From contig JBKEDC010000034.1 of NCBI GenBank assembly GCA_047975205.1, positions 1 through 41,457 of the forward strand: a stretch of DNA of 41,457 nucleotides, given 5' to 3'. This document shows, in pieces, positions 7,676 through 16,423 of the stretch (position 1 is its first letter; each line of letters starts with the position of its first letter). Source of the stretch: JBKEDC01 sp047975205. GTDB lineage: Bacteria; Bacteroidota; Bacteroidia; Bacteroidales; Prolixibacteraceae. The notes beneath the pieces are model-generated. The model saw only the letters and a program-made list of their open reading frames with translations, had not been told where the DNA came from and made no database searches. The position numbers and the translations under genes are program-made.

Positions 7676-8602
7676 ATGATTATTAAATCGGAAGATAGCA
7701 TTAAGAAAAAAGCCCAAGAACTGGGCTTTTTGTCGTGTGGGATAGCTACTGCCAATGAGCTGCCTGAATTCAGAGCACAACTAAACAAATATCTGGCGGA
7801 GAAGCGTAATGCGGATCTTGCATATATGGCCAACAATCAAGAAAAACGAACCGATCCTCGAAAGCTCGTAGATAACTGCAAAAGTATTATATCAGTAACA
7901 TTAAATTACTACAACCCGAGCATACAACATGATTCGAAAGCTCCTATTGTTTCAAAGTACGCCTATGGAAAAGATTATCATACAGTTGTAAAAGATAAAT
8001 TATACCAATTATTGCAGTTTATCAACAATGATATAGCTCCTTGTCAAGGACGAGCCTTTGTTGATTCTGCTCCTGTTGCCGATAAGCTCTGGGCACAGCG
8101 TGCCGGTCTTGGCTGGATTGGGAAAAATACGTTGCTCATCACTCCTGTGCATGGCAGCTTTGTTTTTATTGGCGAATTGCTCGTCGATTTAGAGCTAGAA
8201 GCTGATAAGCCATTTGAGAACAGCTATTGTGGAAGCTGCACCCTTTGTATCGATGCTTGTCCGACAAAAGCCCTAATTTCAGCAGGGAAACTTAATGCCC
8301 GACGATGTATATCATATCAAACCACGGCTAATAAAAATGACGGCATTGACTCCGAACTCCAAGGCAAATTCAGGAATAGAGTATTTGGTTGTGATATCTG
8401 CCAAGACATTTGCCCATGGAACAACAAAGCCTCTATGCATAACACACCTGAGTTTATTCCGAGCACTAAACTCTTGGAACTTGACGTTGAAACATGGAAA
8501 TCCATTGATGAAGAACAGTTTCGAGAGATTTTCCGTCACAGCACTATCAAACTTATTAAGCATAAGGGATTGCAGCGTAACATTCGATTCCTTGATTTGT
8601 GA
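7676..8602 (+). CDS. queG: Epoxyqueuosine reductase QueG
   Basis: 308 residues. QueG performs the last step of queuosine synthesis, reducing epoxyqueuosine to queuosine at the wobble base of tRNAs for Asp, Asn, His and Tyr, using cobalamin and two [4Fe-4S] clusters. Cluster ligands are visible as Cys185/188/191/195 in CGSCTLCIDACP and Cys239/242/246 in CDICQDICPWN. The active-site region FVDSAPVADK holds Asp130. The ATG lies one base after the upstream stop, so it is translated from the sufE operon. The C-terminal HEAT-like extension of proteobacterial QueG is mostly absent, as is common in this phylum. Confidence 0.95.
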   Translation: MIIKSEDSIKKKAQELGFLSCGIATANELPEFRAQLNKYLAEKRNADLAYMANNQEKRTDPRKLVDNCKSIISVTLNYYNPSIQHDSKAPIVSKYAYGKDYHTVVKDKLYQLLQFINNDIAPCQGRAFVDSAPVADKLWAQRAGLGWIGKNTLLITPVHGSFVFIGELLVDLELEADKPFENSYCGSCTLCIDACPTKALISAGKLNARRCISYQTTANKNDGIDSELQGKFRNRVFGCDICQDICPWNNKASMHNTPEFIPSTKLLELDVETWKSIDEEQFREIFRHSTIKLIKHKGLQRNIRFLDL

Positions 8603-8680
8603 TTCATTAGCGAATTTTTAATCTTATCACATTTACTTTAATGTTTACAGATAAACCCCTGCTCCCATCTTTCTATAAAT

Positions 8681-9901
8681 CTACATGCTTTCAGTGGCTC
8701 GCTTAGATAGAAGGAATAGTAATGATGCCACCAGCGTGCAACAAGCCATGATGATGACCATAGGACGCAAATCACCGGTGTGAAAAATTGCCAATAGCGA
8801 ACCAACAAAGCCACTTAAAGCAAAACGGAGCACCCCGATAACCGCATTTGCAGAACCTGCCACCTCAGGGAAACGATTTAAGATAATAGCCGTGATATTC
8901 GAAAAGATAAGCCCCATACTTCCTACGGAGAAAGTCATGATTGCAAACATAACCCATAAATTCGGACTACCTAAAGCAACTACAATTGCAGCTGCAAGCC
9001 CCATAAATAGCTGCAAACACAATCCGACTTGAAGCATTGATTCAGGCTTATATTTTCTCACCAACTGAAAATTAGCAAAGGTGAATAAAATATTCATGGT
9101 AATGTTTCCCCCAAAAAAAAGAGGAAAATGAACCTCTTGAACACCAAAATATTGTGTGTACATAAAAGATGCTCCCGTGATATAAGTAAACATGCCCGCC
9201 ACAGCGAAACTATTTGCAAATACCAGTAAACTGGTGGGTTTCGACTTAAAAATGATAGCATACGAATTCATCACGCTCTTCATGGAAATCTTGCGAGTCA
9301 GTTTCTCGGCAGGTCGGGACTCCGGCATAAAGATATAGAATAGCACGAAGGCTAGAAGCGACATGCTCATCATAAAAATAAAAATTGATTTCCACCCGAA
9401 AGCAGTTAAAAGAGCTGTCCCGATGACCGGAGAACACAATGGAGCCAACATCATGACCATACTGATAAGCGATGACAAACGAGCCACCTCTTTACCCTCA
9501 AACCAATCGCGGATAAATGCCATGTTAACCACCGAAGCGCAACCACCACCTATGGCTTGAAAGAAACGAAGCCCCCATAGCACATGCACATCTTTTGTGA
9601 AAACAGCGAGCAGGCTGGAAAAGGCATATAGAAAAGTGCCGAATAGAGCTACCTTCTTCCTGCCAAAAGCATCACTGGCAGGACCTCCAAAAAATTGCCC
9701 TACGGCCACACCTATAAAATAGACGGTGACCGATATTTCCATAAAACTGAAATCTACTTGAAAGTAATCAGCCATTCTACCGAGAGCCGGAATATAACTA
9801 TCGGTGGCAATGGGTGAAATAGCCGATAGCAAAGCCAATAAAAAAGTTATCTGGGTGATAAAAAAGATGCTCCCGGGAATGAGTTGTATGCGTTTGTTCA
9901 T
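8681..9901 (-). CDS. MFS drug-resistance transporter, Bcr/CflA type
   Basis: 406 residues with about 12 hydrophobic segments. ATDSYIPALGRMADYF near the N-terminus is the D-x-Y-LPALP-like start of the Bcr/CflA subfamily, and GPASDAFGRKKVALFG is the major-facilitator loop 2-3 signature. Such proteins use proton motive force to export drugs such as bicyclomycin, or sulfonamides and other small molecules; the real substrate cannot be read from sequence. The ATG at 9901 is chosen because a -7 element lies 20 bases upstream; a longer frame to 9922 would overlap that element. It is transcribed divergently from the HAD gene, with an inverted repeat between. Confidence 0.85.
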   Translation of the reverse strand: MNKRIQLIPGSIFFITQITFLLALLSAISPIATDSYIPALGRMADYFQVDFSFMEISVTVYFIGVAVGQFFGGPASDAFGRKKVALFGTFLYAFSSLLAVFTKDVHVLWGLRFFQAIGGGCASVVNMAFIRDWFEGKEVARLSSLISMVMMLAPLCSPVIGTALLTAFGWKSIFIFMMSMSLLAFVLFYIFMPESRPAEKLTRKISMKSVMNSYAIIFKSKPTSLLVFANSFAVAGMFTYITGASFMYTQYFGVQEVHFPLFFGGNITMNILFTFANFQLVRKYKPESMLQVGLCLQLFMGLAAAIVVALGSPNLWVMFAIMTFSVGSMGLIFSNITAIILNRFPEVAGSANAVIGVLRFALSGFVGSLLAIFHTGDLRPMVIIMACCTLVASLLFLLSKRATESM

Positions 9902-9921
9902 ATTTACGTGCAATAGTGGCA

Positions 9922-9955
9922 CAAATTTACATAAAATACATCCCGACAGTTCAAA
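9922..9955 (-). promoter_or_regulatory. Promoter of the MFS transporter gene
   Basis: On the minus strand TTTG (9952-9955) and TAAATTTG (9922-9929) are separated by 22 bases, matching the Bacteroidota consensus. Predicted start is near 9915, about 14 bases ahead of the ATG. Confidence 0.6.
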
Positions 9956-9967
9956 CCCGCAAACAGA

Positions 9968-10011
9968 AATAACGTAAAAGATGCATTGTATTCATTTAGA
10001 TTTACGTTATT
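9968..10011. promoter_or_regulatory. Inverted repeat between divergent genes, possible operator
   Basis: AATAACGTAAA at 9968-9978 is exactly mirrored by TTTACGTTATT at 10001-10011, with a 22-base spacer. A further TTTACGT sits at 9903-9909 next to the MFS start codon, and ATAACGTAA recurs at 10771-10779 just ahead of the DUF2797 gene. No regulator gene is adjacent. It could be an operator or simply a long hairpin. Confidence 0.4.
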
Positions 10012-10066
10012 CACAGCCTGAAAGCTTTGAATAGCTTGCATGCAAACCTTTACAATCCAATAAGAG

Positions 10067-10774
10067 ATGAGCAACAAAAATATACGAATCATTGCCTTTG
10101 ATGCCGATGATACCCTGTGGGCTACTGAAGATTACTTCCGGGCTGCAGAACGAAAATTCAGCAAAATATTTCAAAAAAACGGCACCCACGAAGAGCTGAT
10201 GAAGAAACATTTCGACACCATACTGCAAAACATGCCTATCTACGGTTTTGGCATCAAAGCCTTTACGCTATCTAGCATAGAAGCAGCCTTAAAGATTACT
10301 GATTATACCCTCACTCCCATTCAAACAGAAAAAATTCTGAATATCGGGAAAGAAATGCTCACCGCAAAAGTAGAGGTGCTGAAAGGCGTGAGAGAAACAC
10401 TTCACGAATTACATGGCAGCTATAAATTGGTTGTGCTGACCAAAGGCGATTTGCTAGATCAGCAACGTAAGTTAAATGAATCAGGTTTACGCTCCTATTT
10501 CGAGCACATAGAAGTAATGAGCGACAAGAAAACAACCGATTATCAGGCACTCTTCCGGCTATTCAACATAAAGCCTGAAGAATTTATGATGGTGGGCAAC
10601 TCCCTGAAATCTGATGTCATTCCGATTGTAGAACTCGGAGCATGCGGTGTACACATTCCCTATCACACCACTTGGGAATATGAACAACTCGATTTAAAAG
10701 AACTCGACAAACATCAATATCACAACTTAACACACATCAGTGAATTACCTGATTTGCTAAAGTCATTGCAATAA
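10067..10774 (+). CDS. HAD-superfamily hydrolase
   Basis: 235 residues. Motif I is IIAFDADDTLW, with nucleophile Asp14 and general acid Asp16 (FDADDT); motif II is the Thr of VVLTKGD; the motif III Lys region is YEHIEVMSDKKTTDY-like; motif IV is MMVGNSLKSDVIP with the acidic Asp. The helical cap lies between motifs I and II, as in subclass I phosphatases such as phosphoglycolate phosphatase and YjjG nucleotidase. The substrate cannot be told. The DUF2797 gene follows 15 bases later, so the two are probably one transcript. Confidence 0.82.
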   Translation: MSNKNIRIIAFDADDTLWATEDYFRAAERKFSKIFQKNGTHEELMKKHFDTILQNMPIYGFGIKAFTLSSIEAALKITDYTLTPIQTEKILNIGKEMLTAKVEVLKGVRETLHELHGSYKLVVLTKGDLLDQQRKLNESGLRSYFEHIEVMSDKKTTDYQALFRLFNIKPEEFMMVGNSLKSDVIPIVELGACGVHIPYHTTWEYEQLDLKELDKHQYHNLTHISELPDLLKSLQ

Positions 10775-10789
10775 CGTAATATTGGACTT

Positions 10790-11590
10790 ATGAAATACGA
10801 GGGAAATATATTAAAAATGGACAGTCATATAGGCAACCCTATCGGCTATTCATTCCGAATAGGCGGACAACAAATACCGCTGAATGAACTGATAGGCAAG
10901 CACATTAAACTGGAATTCACCGGAAAAATAAACTGCATTTTGTGTGGGGCAAACATGAAAAAATCATACGGTACAGGGTTTTGCTACAATTGCTCGCAAA
11001 CAGCACCTCAGGCCGATGAGAGTGTATTTCACCCCGAACTTTCAAAATCACAATATGGCATTTACCGCGATAAAGACTATGCCGAAGCACACGATTTAAT
11101 CGAGCATGTGGTTTATCTTGCCCTATCTAATCAGGTGAAAGTGGGTGTTACTCGTTTTCACCAAGTGCCGACACGATGGATAGACCAAGGAGCAAGCTCG
11201 GCAATTGTATTGGCGCGAACTCCTAACCGACATATTGCAGGTGTTATTGAAAACTTCCTAAAACAGTATTTCACCGACAAAACCGGTTGGCAGACCATGT
11301 TGAAAAATGAAGTAGCCGAAGGAATTAACTTGCAGCATGAAAAGCAAAAAGCCATTGATTTACTTCCCGAAGAACTTAAACAATATGTTGATGCGAGCAA
11401 TGAAGTAACACAGCTGAATTACCCGGTTTCTCAATATCCGGATAAGCTCACAAGCCTAAACTTCGATAAACAAAACTGCATTGAAGGAATATTAACCGGC
11501 ATAAAAGGGCAATATTTATATTTCAACAACAACGAAGTGCTCAATGTGAGACGACACGACGGTTATTATTTAGTGTTCAGCACAACATAA
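10790..11590 (+). CDS. DUF2797 domain protein with a four-Cys zinc-finger motif
   Basis: 266 residues, matching my memory of the DUF2797 family. A probable zinc site is made by CILCGANM and CYNCSQTAP at about 48-73 (two CxxC pairs). The middle holds the conserved KVGVTRFHQVPTRWIDQGA segment, which resembles the front of a GIY-YIG-like fold. Function is unknown in the family. Being soluble and just downstream of a HAD hydrolase gives no firm clue. No terminator is seen directly after it; the repeat array begins about 70 bases on. Confidence 0.75.
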   Translation: MKYEGNILKMDSHIGNPIGYSFRIGGQQIPLNELIGKHIKLEFTGKINCILCGANMKKSYGTGFCYNCSQTAPQADESVFHPELSKSQYGIYRDKDYAEAHDLIEHVVYLALSNQVKVGVTRFHQVPTRWIDQGASSAIVLARTPNRHIAGVIENFLKQYFTDKTGWQTMLKNEVAEGINLQHEKQKAIDLLPEELKQYVDASNEVTQLNYPVSQYPDKLTSLNFDKQNCIEGILTGIKGQYLYFNNNEVLNVRRHDGYYLVFSTT

Positions 11591-12125
11591 ACACCGAAAT
11601 AAGCGAAAATACATTTCCAACGTTGTATGGCAAAAGATGAATAGCGTTTCGATTTTAGCGTGCTATTTCTCAGTTAAGAATGAACACAAAAAATGTTTTC
11701 AGAACCTATTCCTCACTGAGAATAAGCCTAAAAAACATTTTCGAAGCTATTTCTCATCGAGGATGGAAACAGAAGATACTTTTTAAATCAATTTCTCGTT
11801 GAGAATCAGCGCAAAAAGTATTCAGGCAAGCCATTATAAAAAAATAAAAGCACAGCCAATCGAATAAAATTTCGCACAGCTCACATTATCAACAAATTAA
11901 GTGAAAGAAGAAAAGTGAGAAAACAATAAATCTCGTTATTTATCAATGCAAACATCAGGTAGTGAAGATTTAGCCATAAAAAGCCCTAAAATAGCCTAAA
12001 ACCAAGCTTAAAAACGTAAGTTCTCGATTAAGAAAACAAAATAATAGAGCTCGGCATTCCTTATTCTGAATAATATTCGATTACTTTGTTAGTACTATAC
12101 ATTTAATAATTTAGAAGATACAGAT
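11591..12125. other. Non-coding gap with repeat array 2 and decayed repeat traces
   Basis: No supportable gene. Array 2 lies at 11663-11830. Further core-like pieces, such as TTCTCGATTAAGAA near 12020, suggest the array once reached closer to ilvE. TTACTTTG at 12081-12088 is an imperfect -7 element about 38 bases before the ilvE start. Confidence 0.6.
11663..11830. repeat. Degenerate tandem array 2, about 42-bp period
   Basis: Four units start at 11663, 11706, 11747 and 11789, with lengths 43, 41, 42 and 42. Each opens with CTATTTCTCA-like sequence and has a short inverted core: TTCTCAGTTAAGAA, CTCACTGAG, TTCTCATCGAGGA and TTCTCGTTGAGAA. An A-rich stretch (AACACAAAAAA, GCCTAAAAAAC, GCGCAAAAAG) follows. 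The core and period resemble arrays 1 and 3. Confidence 0.75.
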
Positions 12126-13142
12126 ATGATGGAAAATATCGATTGGCAAAAAATTGGCTTTGGTTATCGTAAAACCAACGCCAATGTTCGCGCATATTAT
12201 AAAAATGGGAAGTGGAGTGACTTAGAAATCAGTGATTCTGAATTCCTGAATTTACATATGGCTGCCACCAGCCTGCACTACGGACAAGAAGCCTTTGAAG
12301 GACTAAAGGCCTTTATGGGGAAAGACGGCAAAGTGCGTGTATTCCGCATGGAAGAAAATGCGAAACGCCTGCAAAGCTCTGCCGACGGCATCATGATGGC
12401 TCAATTTCCAACCGAATTATTCAATGAAGCCATACAAACAGTAGTTAAGGAAAATATCGAATTTGTTCCTCCTTATGGTTCCGGTGCTTCTTTATATATT
12501 CGTCCGCTACTTATCGGAACAGGAGCCCAAATAGGCGTTAAACCTTCCGATGAATATATGTTCGTTGTATTTGCCATGCCTGTCGGTCCTTATTTTCCCG
12601 AAGGTTTTAAGCCAACTGAATTTGTGGTTATGCGCCAATACGACCGATCGGCTCCTTTAGGTATGGGAAAATATAAAGTGGGCGGAAACTACGCTGCCAG
12701 CCTAGTTGCCGGGCACCATGCGCACGAACACAACTTTTCAGCCGTTCTTTATCTTGACGCTGCCGAAAAGAAATATATTGATGAATGCGGAGCAGCTAAC
12801 TTCTTCGGTATTAAGGGAAATACTTACGTAACGCCGGAATCTACCTCTATCCTGCCTTCCATCACCAATAAAAGCATCATACAGTTAGCCAAAGATTTAG
12901 GCTTAACCGTTGAACGACGCAAAGTGCCGGTGGAAGAGTTGGCAGCATTCGATGAAACCGGAGCGTGTGGCACAGCTGCCGTTATCACACCAATCAAGCG
13001 TATTTACGACCACGACCTCGATAAAGAATATCTTTACGGAAACGAAGCCGGAAAGTGGAGCACTAAACTTTATGAGCAGCTACGCGCTATTCAACACGGA
13101 GAAGTAGAAGATGTGCATAACTGGACGACCATTATAGAATAA
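12126..13142 (+). CDS. ilvE: Branched-chain amino acid aminotransferase
   Basis: 338 residues of the class IV PLP aminotransferase fold. IlvE interconverts Leu, Ile and Val with their 2-oxo acids using glutamate. The PLP-binding Lys184 is in KYKVGGNYAAS; HYGQEAFEGLKAF and YIRPLLIG are family motifs, and the late GACGTAAVITP holds the cofactor phosphate. The gene is alone, with a repeat-filled gap upstream and a strong palindromic terminator downstream. Two ATG codons are adjacent (12126 and 12129); either would work. Confidence 0.94.
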   Translation: MMENIDWQKIGFGYRKTNANVRAYYKNGKWSDLEISDSEFLNLHMAATSLHYGQEAFEGLKAFMGKDGKVRVFRMEENAKRLQSSADGIMMAQFPTELFNEAIQTVVKENIEFVPPYGSGASLYIRPLLIGTGAQIGVKPSDEYMFVVFAMPVGPYFPEGFKPTEFVVMRQYDRSAPLGMGKYKVGGNYAASLVAGHHAHEHNFSAVLYLDAAEKKYIDECGAANFFGIKGNTYVTPESTSILPSITNKSIIQLAKDLGLTVERRKVPVEELAAFDETGACGTAAVITPIKRIYDHDLDKEYLYGNEAGKWSTKLYEQLRAIQHGEVEDVHNWTTIIE

Positions 13143-13164
13143 ATAACATAAAAGCTCTTAAGCT

Positions 13165-13205
13165 AAAGTAGGGTATCCAAAATTTTGGATACCCTACTTT
13201 TTATT
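13165..13205 (+). terminator. Terminator of ilvE: 36-bp perfect palindrome
   Basis: AAAGTAGGGTATCCAAAA (13165-13182) is followed at once by its exact reverse complement (13183-13200), then TTATT. Both strands end in T-runs, so it could act in both directions. Confidence 0.85.
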
Positions 13206-13852
13206 CAGCCCATATCGAAACCTTAAACTCAGAGGTAGTTATAAACAAGCTATGGCACAGTGCACCATTCATTAGAATAAATATTTACCGAATGAAAAGT
13301 TAATTATCACGCTATTAGTTGGAGTTTATTGTGTTCCTCTAGTTTTAAGTTAAATAGTTTCACAAGATAGAGAATAATGTTTAGATTGAAAATACTTGGG
13401 TGAATGGTGAATTACAAGATTCACAAGACTTACAATATTTATCGACCGGATGGGTTACTCTAATTAAGTAAGAGATAAGCATGACAAGGTGTAAAATGCC
13501 CCCAAAAGTTAAAGAAGAACTTTTGGGGGCATTTCATTTCCTAAACATCCTATTCTTATTCTAACCCATCATGAAATAACACATCTTCGCCATAGCTATA
13601 AGCATTACATATACTCTTTTAGATATTCTTTCTAAATAAAAGAAAATATTAAATATTTTTTCAATATTATATACACATAATCAATTACTTAGCAATCAAA
13701 TAAGAATTGCTTATTTACTAGATTAACAGGGATTAAAAAAACTGTTTTTTATTTGTATCTACAAAGCGGTGAAACAAGCACTATAAAGTAGCTGAAAACC
13801 TGCTTTATAACAGAAAAAACAAACGATTACCTTATTTGATAACAATAGAATT
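13201..13852. other. Long gap with a second hairpin that has no known gene in front
   Basis: No gene can be supported in 13201-13493 or 13535-13852. A 17-bp perfect hairpin lies at 13494-13534. Another hairpin (TATAAAG at 13782-13788 with CTTTATA at 13803-13809) falls in the leader of the next gene. The sequence between is very AT-rich. Confidence 0.55.
13494..13534. terminator. Strong hairpin, probably a terminator of an unseen transcript
   Basis: AAATGCCCCCAAAAGTT (13494-13510) pairs perfectly with AACTTTTGGGGGCATTT (13518-13534) around a 7-base loop. The flanking T-run is weak. The nearest upstream gene, ilvE, already has its own terminator about 300 bases earlier. Confidence 0.55.
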
Positions 13853-14938
13853 ATGAAAACTAAAATCTTTTCTTTAGGGCTGGCTCTCACATTAGGACTG
13901 GCATCTGCTGCATTCGCGCAAGAGACTACCGAGCCTGCTGAAGGTGCGACGCACGGCTCTGACCCTGCTGACAAGTTTGAAGGAGCTGGTCCGTTAAAAC
14001 CTGTTGCCGGAGTTTCATATAAATATTCTGTCGAAGTAGAACCTGCCGAAGAATCAACCATTCGTTGGATTGCCACTCAACATGTCAATTTCATTAAAGA
14101 TGGAACTTTAACTGAAGATATAATTCCAGTTGAAAAAGATAAATTAATATCTGCAGGCAATTACTATAATAACTATGCAGACGTTGCTGCAAATGGCAAA
14201 GATAGCATAAGTATTAAATGGTCATCAAAGCTACTTGCAAGTACAGACTCAATATTCGTTGCCGCTCACGTGAAAAACGGATGTACCGACAACTTTAAAG
14301 TTTACAAGATTAATTCTGTAAACGGTTTTATGGTAGATATTATGAATCTTAAAAACGATGGATTAGGATTAGAAGCACTCGGTTATAAGGAGCCCTATGA
14401 ACAATGTTTCGATAAAATTGCTTCGGCAACTTGGACTGACACCGGCATGGTTTATGACTACGGCACAAACATTCTTTACTATGAAGTAGTAGCCACAAAC
14501 TTTTCTGATAGTTGGACACCTACTTTTGAGATAGACGGATTACAACCGGGAACGAATGGAACAAATGGTCAAACAGCTACGCTTGAATGGTCGTACACAG
14601 CTGGAGCTGGAGCTGTAGAAAGCATCGATCTAATAAATAATAAACCTGCTCCTGCTACCAAGCCGGTAGAAATAGCAAAAGACACAGACACATCTGTTGG
14701 TGTTTCTATTTACGTAAAAGTTACCATTCATAACAACACCTACGAAGGACTATCCAACACAGAGATTAAATTAAAAGTAACCGGAGAAGATGTCGCAGGG
14801 AATCCTGATCAATTAGCCAATGGTAAAGGTAATGGTGGCGATGATGAGGACTCTACAAATATAGCTAAACAAATACTTAAATCGCGTCCTACGATTACAG
14901 CAACTAGCGGAGATTTTGCAAACTCAGTCAGTAAATAA
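13853..14938 (+). CDS. Exported protein of unknown function in a T9SS cargo locus
   Basis: 361 residues. A signal peptide (residues 1-22, ending SAAFAQ) is followed by an acidic, Thr-rich start and a mainly beta-type sequence with Ig-like spacing. I do not recognise a named domain. It lacks the T9SS C-terminal sorting motif seen in the next gene. The C-terminus is low-complexity acidic (GNGGDDEDSTN) and then ends SRPTITATSGDFANSVSK. Being directly upstream of a type B T9SS cargo and a PorP/SprF protein suggests a surface or periplasmic partner of that cargo, but this is inference. The ATG follows an AT-rich leader with no clear promoter. Confidence 0.7.
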   Translation: MKTKIFSLGLALTLGLASAAFAQETTEPAEGATHGSDPADKFEGAGPLKPVAGVSYKYSVEVEPAEESTIRWIATQHVNFIKDGTLTEDIIPVEKDKLISAGNYYNNYADVAANGKDSISIKWSSKLLASTDSIFVAAHVKNGCTDNFKVYKINSVNGFMVDIMNLKNDGLGLEALGYKEPYEQCFDKIASATWTDTGMVYDYGTNILYYEVVATNFSDSWTPTFEIDGLQPGTNGTNGQTATLEWSYTAGAGAVESIDLINNKPAPATKPVEIAKDTDTSVGVSIYVKVTIHNNTYEGLSNTEIKLKVTGEDVAGNPDQLANGKGNGGDDEDSTNIAKQILKSRPTITATSGDFANSVSK

Positions 14939-14983
14939 TTTGCCAATAAGAAAATAAGGTAGCCGGTTTTCGTAATTAGTGGT

Positions 14984-15012
14984 ATCCTCGCTGCACGGGT
15001 TGCAGTGGGGAT
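14984..15012 (+). promoter_or_regulatory. 12-bp hairpin between the exported protein and the T9SS cargo
   Basis: ATCCTCGCTGCA (14984-14995) pairs with TGCAGTGGGGAT (15001-15012) around a 5-base loop, including two G-T pairs. Only a short T-run follows (ATTTTCC). It may be an attenuator or an mRNA-stabilising element in the shared transcript; its sequence is more GC-rich than its surroundings. Confidence 0.5.
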
Positions 15013-15056
15013 TTTCCGGATTAAGAGCACAATATCCATCGACAGCGTTTAAAACC

Positions 15057-16358
15057 TTGAGAACACTCGTTTCACATATTATTTCACTCCTTGCCTATTG
15101 GGCAATAGCAGCATTAGCACCTTTAAGTGCCAATGCTCAGAATAGTGTGAAACAAAACGCAAGCACCATCTTAAGCGTGGAAAAAGAAGCAGGAGTGTCT
15201 TACATTTGGGATTTATATGACTCCGGTAGCAAAGAATTTGCCCACACTTCGGGTAATCTGCCTGCAAGCACTGCATTTTTCTTAAACAATAGCAACAAAG
15301 GAGCTTCAGTTACCGTGCAATGGCTAAAATCGGGGACTTACTTCTTCAAAGTAACGGCAACTTATGCCGATGGCAGCACCAACAACATTAAAGTAGGGCA
15401 AATGATTGTGGAGAAAAACTCTATTAATCCACCCATTGCCAACGATGACAAATACAACTTTGAATGCATGCCTATTCAAGGCAATCTGCTAAGCAATGAC
15501 CTTATCGACCCCAATGCAATTAGAAGTACAATCACATTGTTAGATCCAAGTTGGGATGTGCAAGGCAAGTTTAAGATTAATCAGCAAGGCATGTTTGAAT
15601 ATACTTGCGAAAACCCGCTAGCCAATACAGTAGATTCCATGCAATACAAGCTGTTAAGCTTGTATAACGACCGTGCGCCTATTGAAAGAGCGGCTATGAT
15701 TAGAATATTCATAGGTGATGTTGATTGCACAGCTCCGGAAATTCCCGATGCCAACGATGATAAATACACCATCAGCTGTGAGACAAACACATTAGATGTT
15801 ACTACAAACGACAGCTATAATGCCGACTTTGACATTCAAATCGAGATCATCGAATGGCCTGCTAAAGGCACATTGGAATACATTAGCGATACGCAAGTGA
15901 GCTATGTGCCTGACGATAATGCTTCGGGTGAAGATTATTTCAAATATGAGATATACTACAAAGATTATCCGGAGCGTTACGACCGCGCAGAAGCCGTATT
16001 AAACATTCCCGATGATTTAGATTGCTCGGCAACTAACGACACAACGTATAATTTATTTATTCCGGAAGCTTTCACTCCTAACGGCGATGGTGTGCATGAC
16101 AGTTGGGTAGTTGACGGCGTTGAGCTATACCCCAATGCAACAATGACGGTATATACTCGCTCGGGCAAAAAGATATTCGAACACAAAAACTATGGAAATG
16201 TGCAACATTGGGGAGAAACCGATCGTTGGTGGAATGGAACCGATGCCAATGGCAATCAGATTGTTGCCGGAGTTTACCTATACACTTATGACATTGGTAA
16301 AACAATCATAAGAGGGTTCGTTATGGTTGCCTACGGCAACGGACAGATTGGGAACTAA
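15057..16358 (+). CDS. T9SS type B cargo with gliding-motility-associated C-terminal domain
   Basis: 433 residues from a TTG start. Residues 1-28 form a signal peptide ending LSANAQ. Two similar modules follow, each opening ANDDKY and containing a conserved Cys and a DVTTNDS or LLSNDL turn, as in Ig/cadherin-like repeats. The C-terminus LFIPEAFTPNGDGVHDSW and later VYTRSGKKIFE with WNGTDANGNQIVAGVYLYTYDI is the gliding-motility (CHU_C) type B sorting domain that directs proteins through the type IX secretion system. There is no in-frame ATG before the mature part, so TTG (15057) or an earlier GTG (14979) must be used. The PorP/SprF gene follows. Confidence 0.88.
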   Translation: MRTLVSHIISLLAYWAIAALAPLSANAQNSVKQNASTILSVEKEAGVSYIWDLYDSGSKEFAHTSGNLPASTAFFLNNSNKGASVTVQWLKSGTYFFKVTATYADGSTNNIKVGQMIVEKNSINPPIANDDKYNFECMPIQGNLLSNDLIDPNAIRSTITLLDPSWDVQGKFKINQQGMFEYTCENPLANTVDSMQYKLLSLYNDRAPIERAAMIRIFIGDVDCTAPEIPDANDDKYTISCETNTLDVTTNDSYNADFDIQIEIIEWPAKGTLEYISDTQVSYVPDDNASGEDYFKYEIYYKDYPERYDRAEAVLNIPDDLDCSATNDTTYNLFIPEAFTPNGDGVHDSWVVDGVELYPNATMTVYTRSGKKIFEHKNYGNVQHWGETDRWWNGTDANGNQIVAGVYLYTYDIGKTIIRGFVMVAYGNGQIGN

Positions 16359-16423
16359 GGTAGTGCCATTATTCTTAATTCAGCTGATTACATCAAAAAC
16401 AAGATTTATCATTTTTTTATTCC

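Noticed and set aside
14979..15056. GTG at 14979 as the start of the T9SS cargo
   Set aside because: It would place 26 non-hydrophobic residues before the signal peptide and put the hairpin inside the coding region. TTG at 15057 gives a normal signal peptide, though it is not proven.
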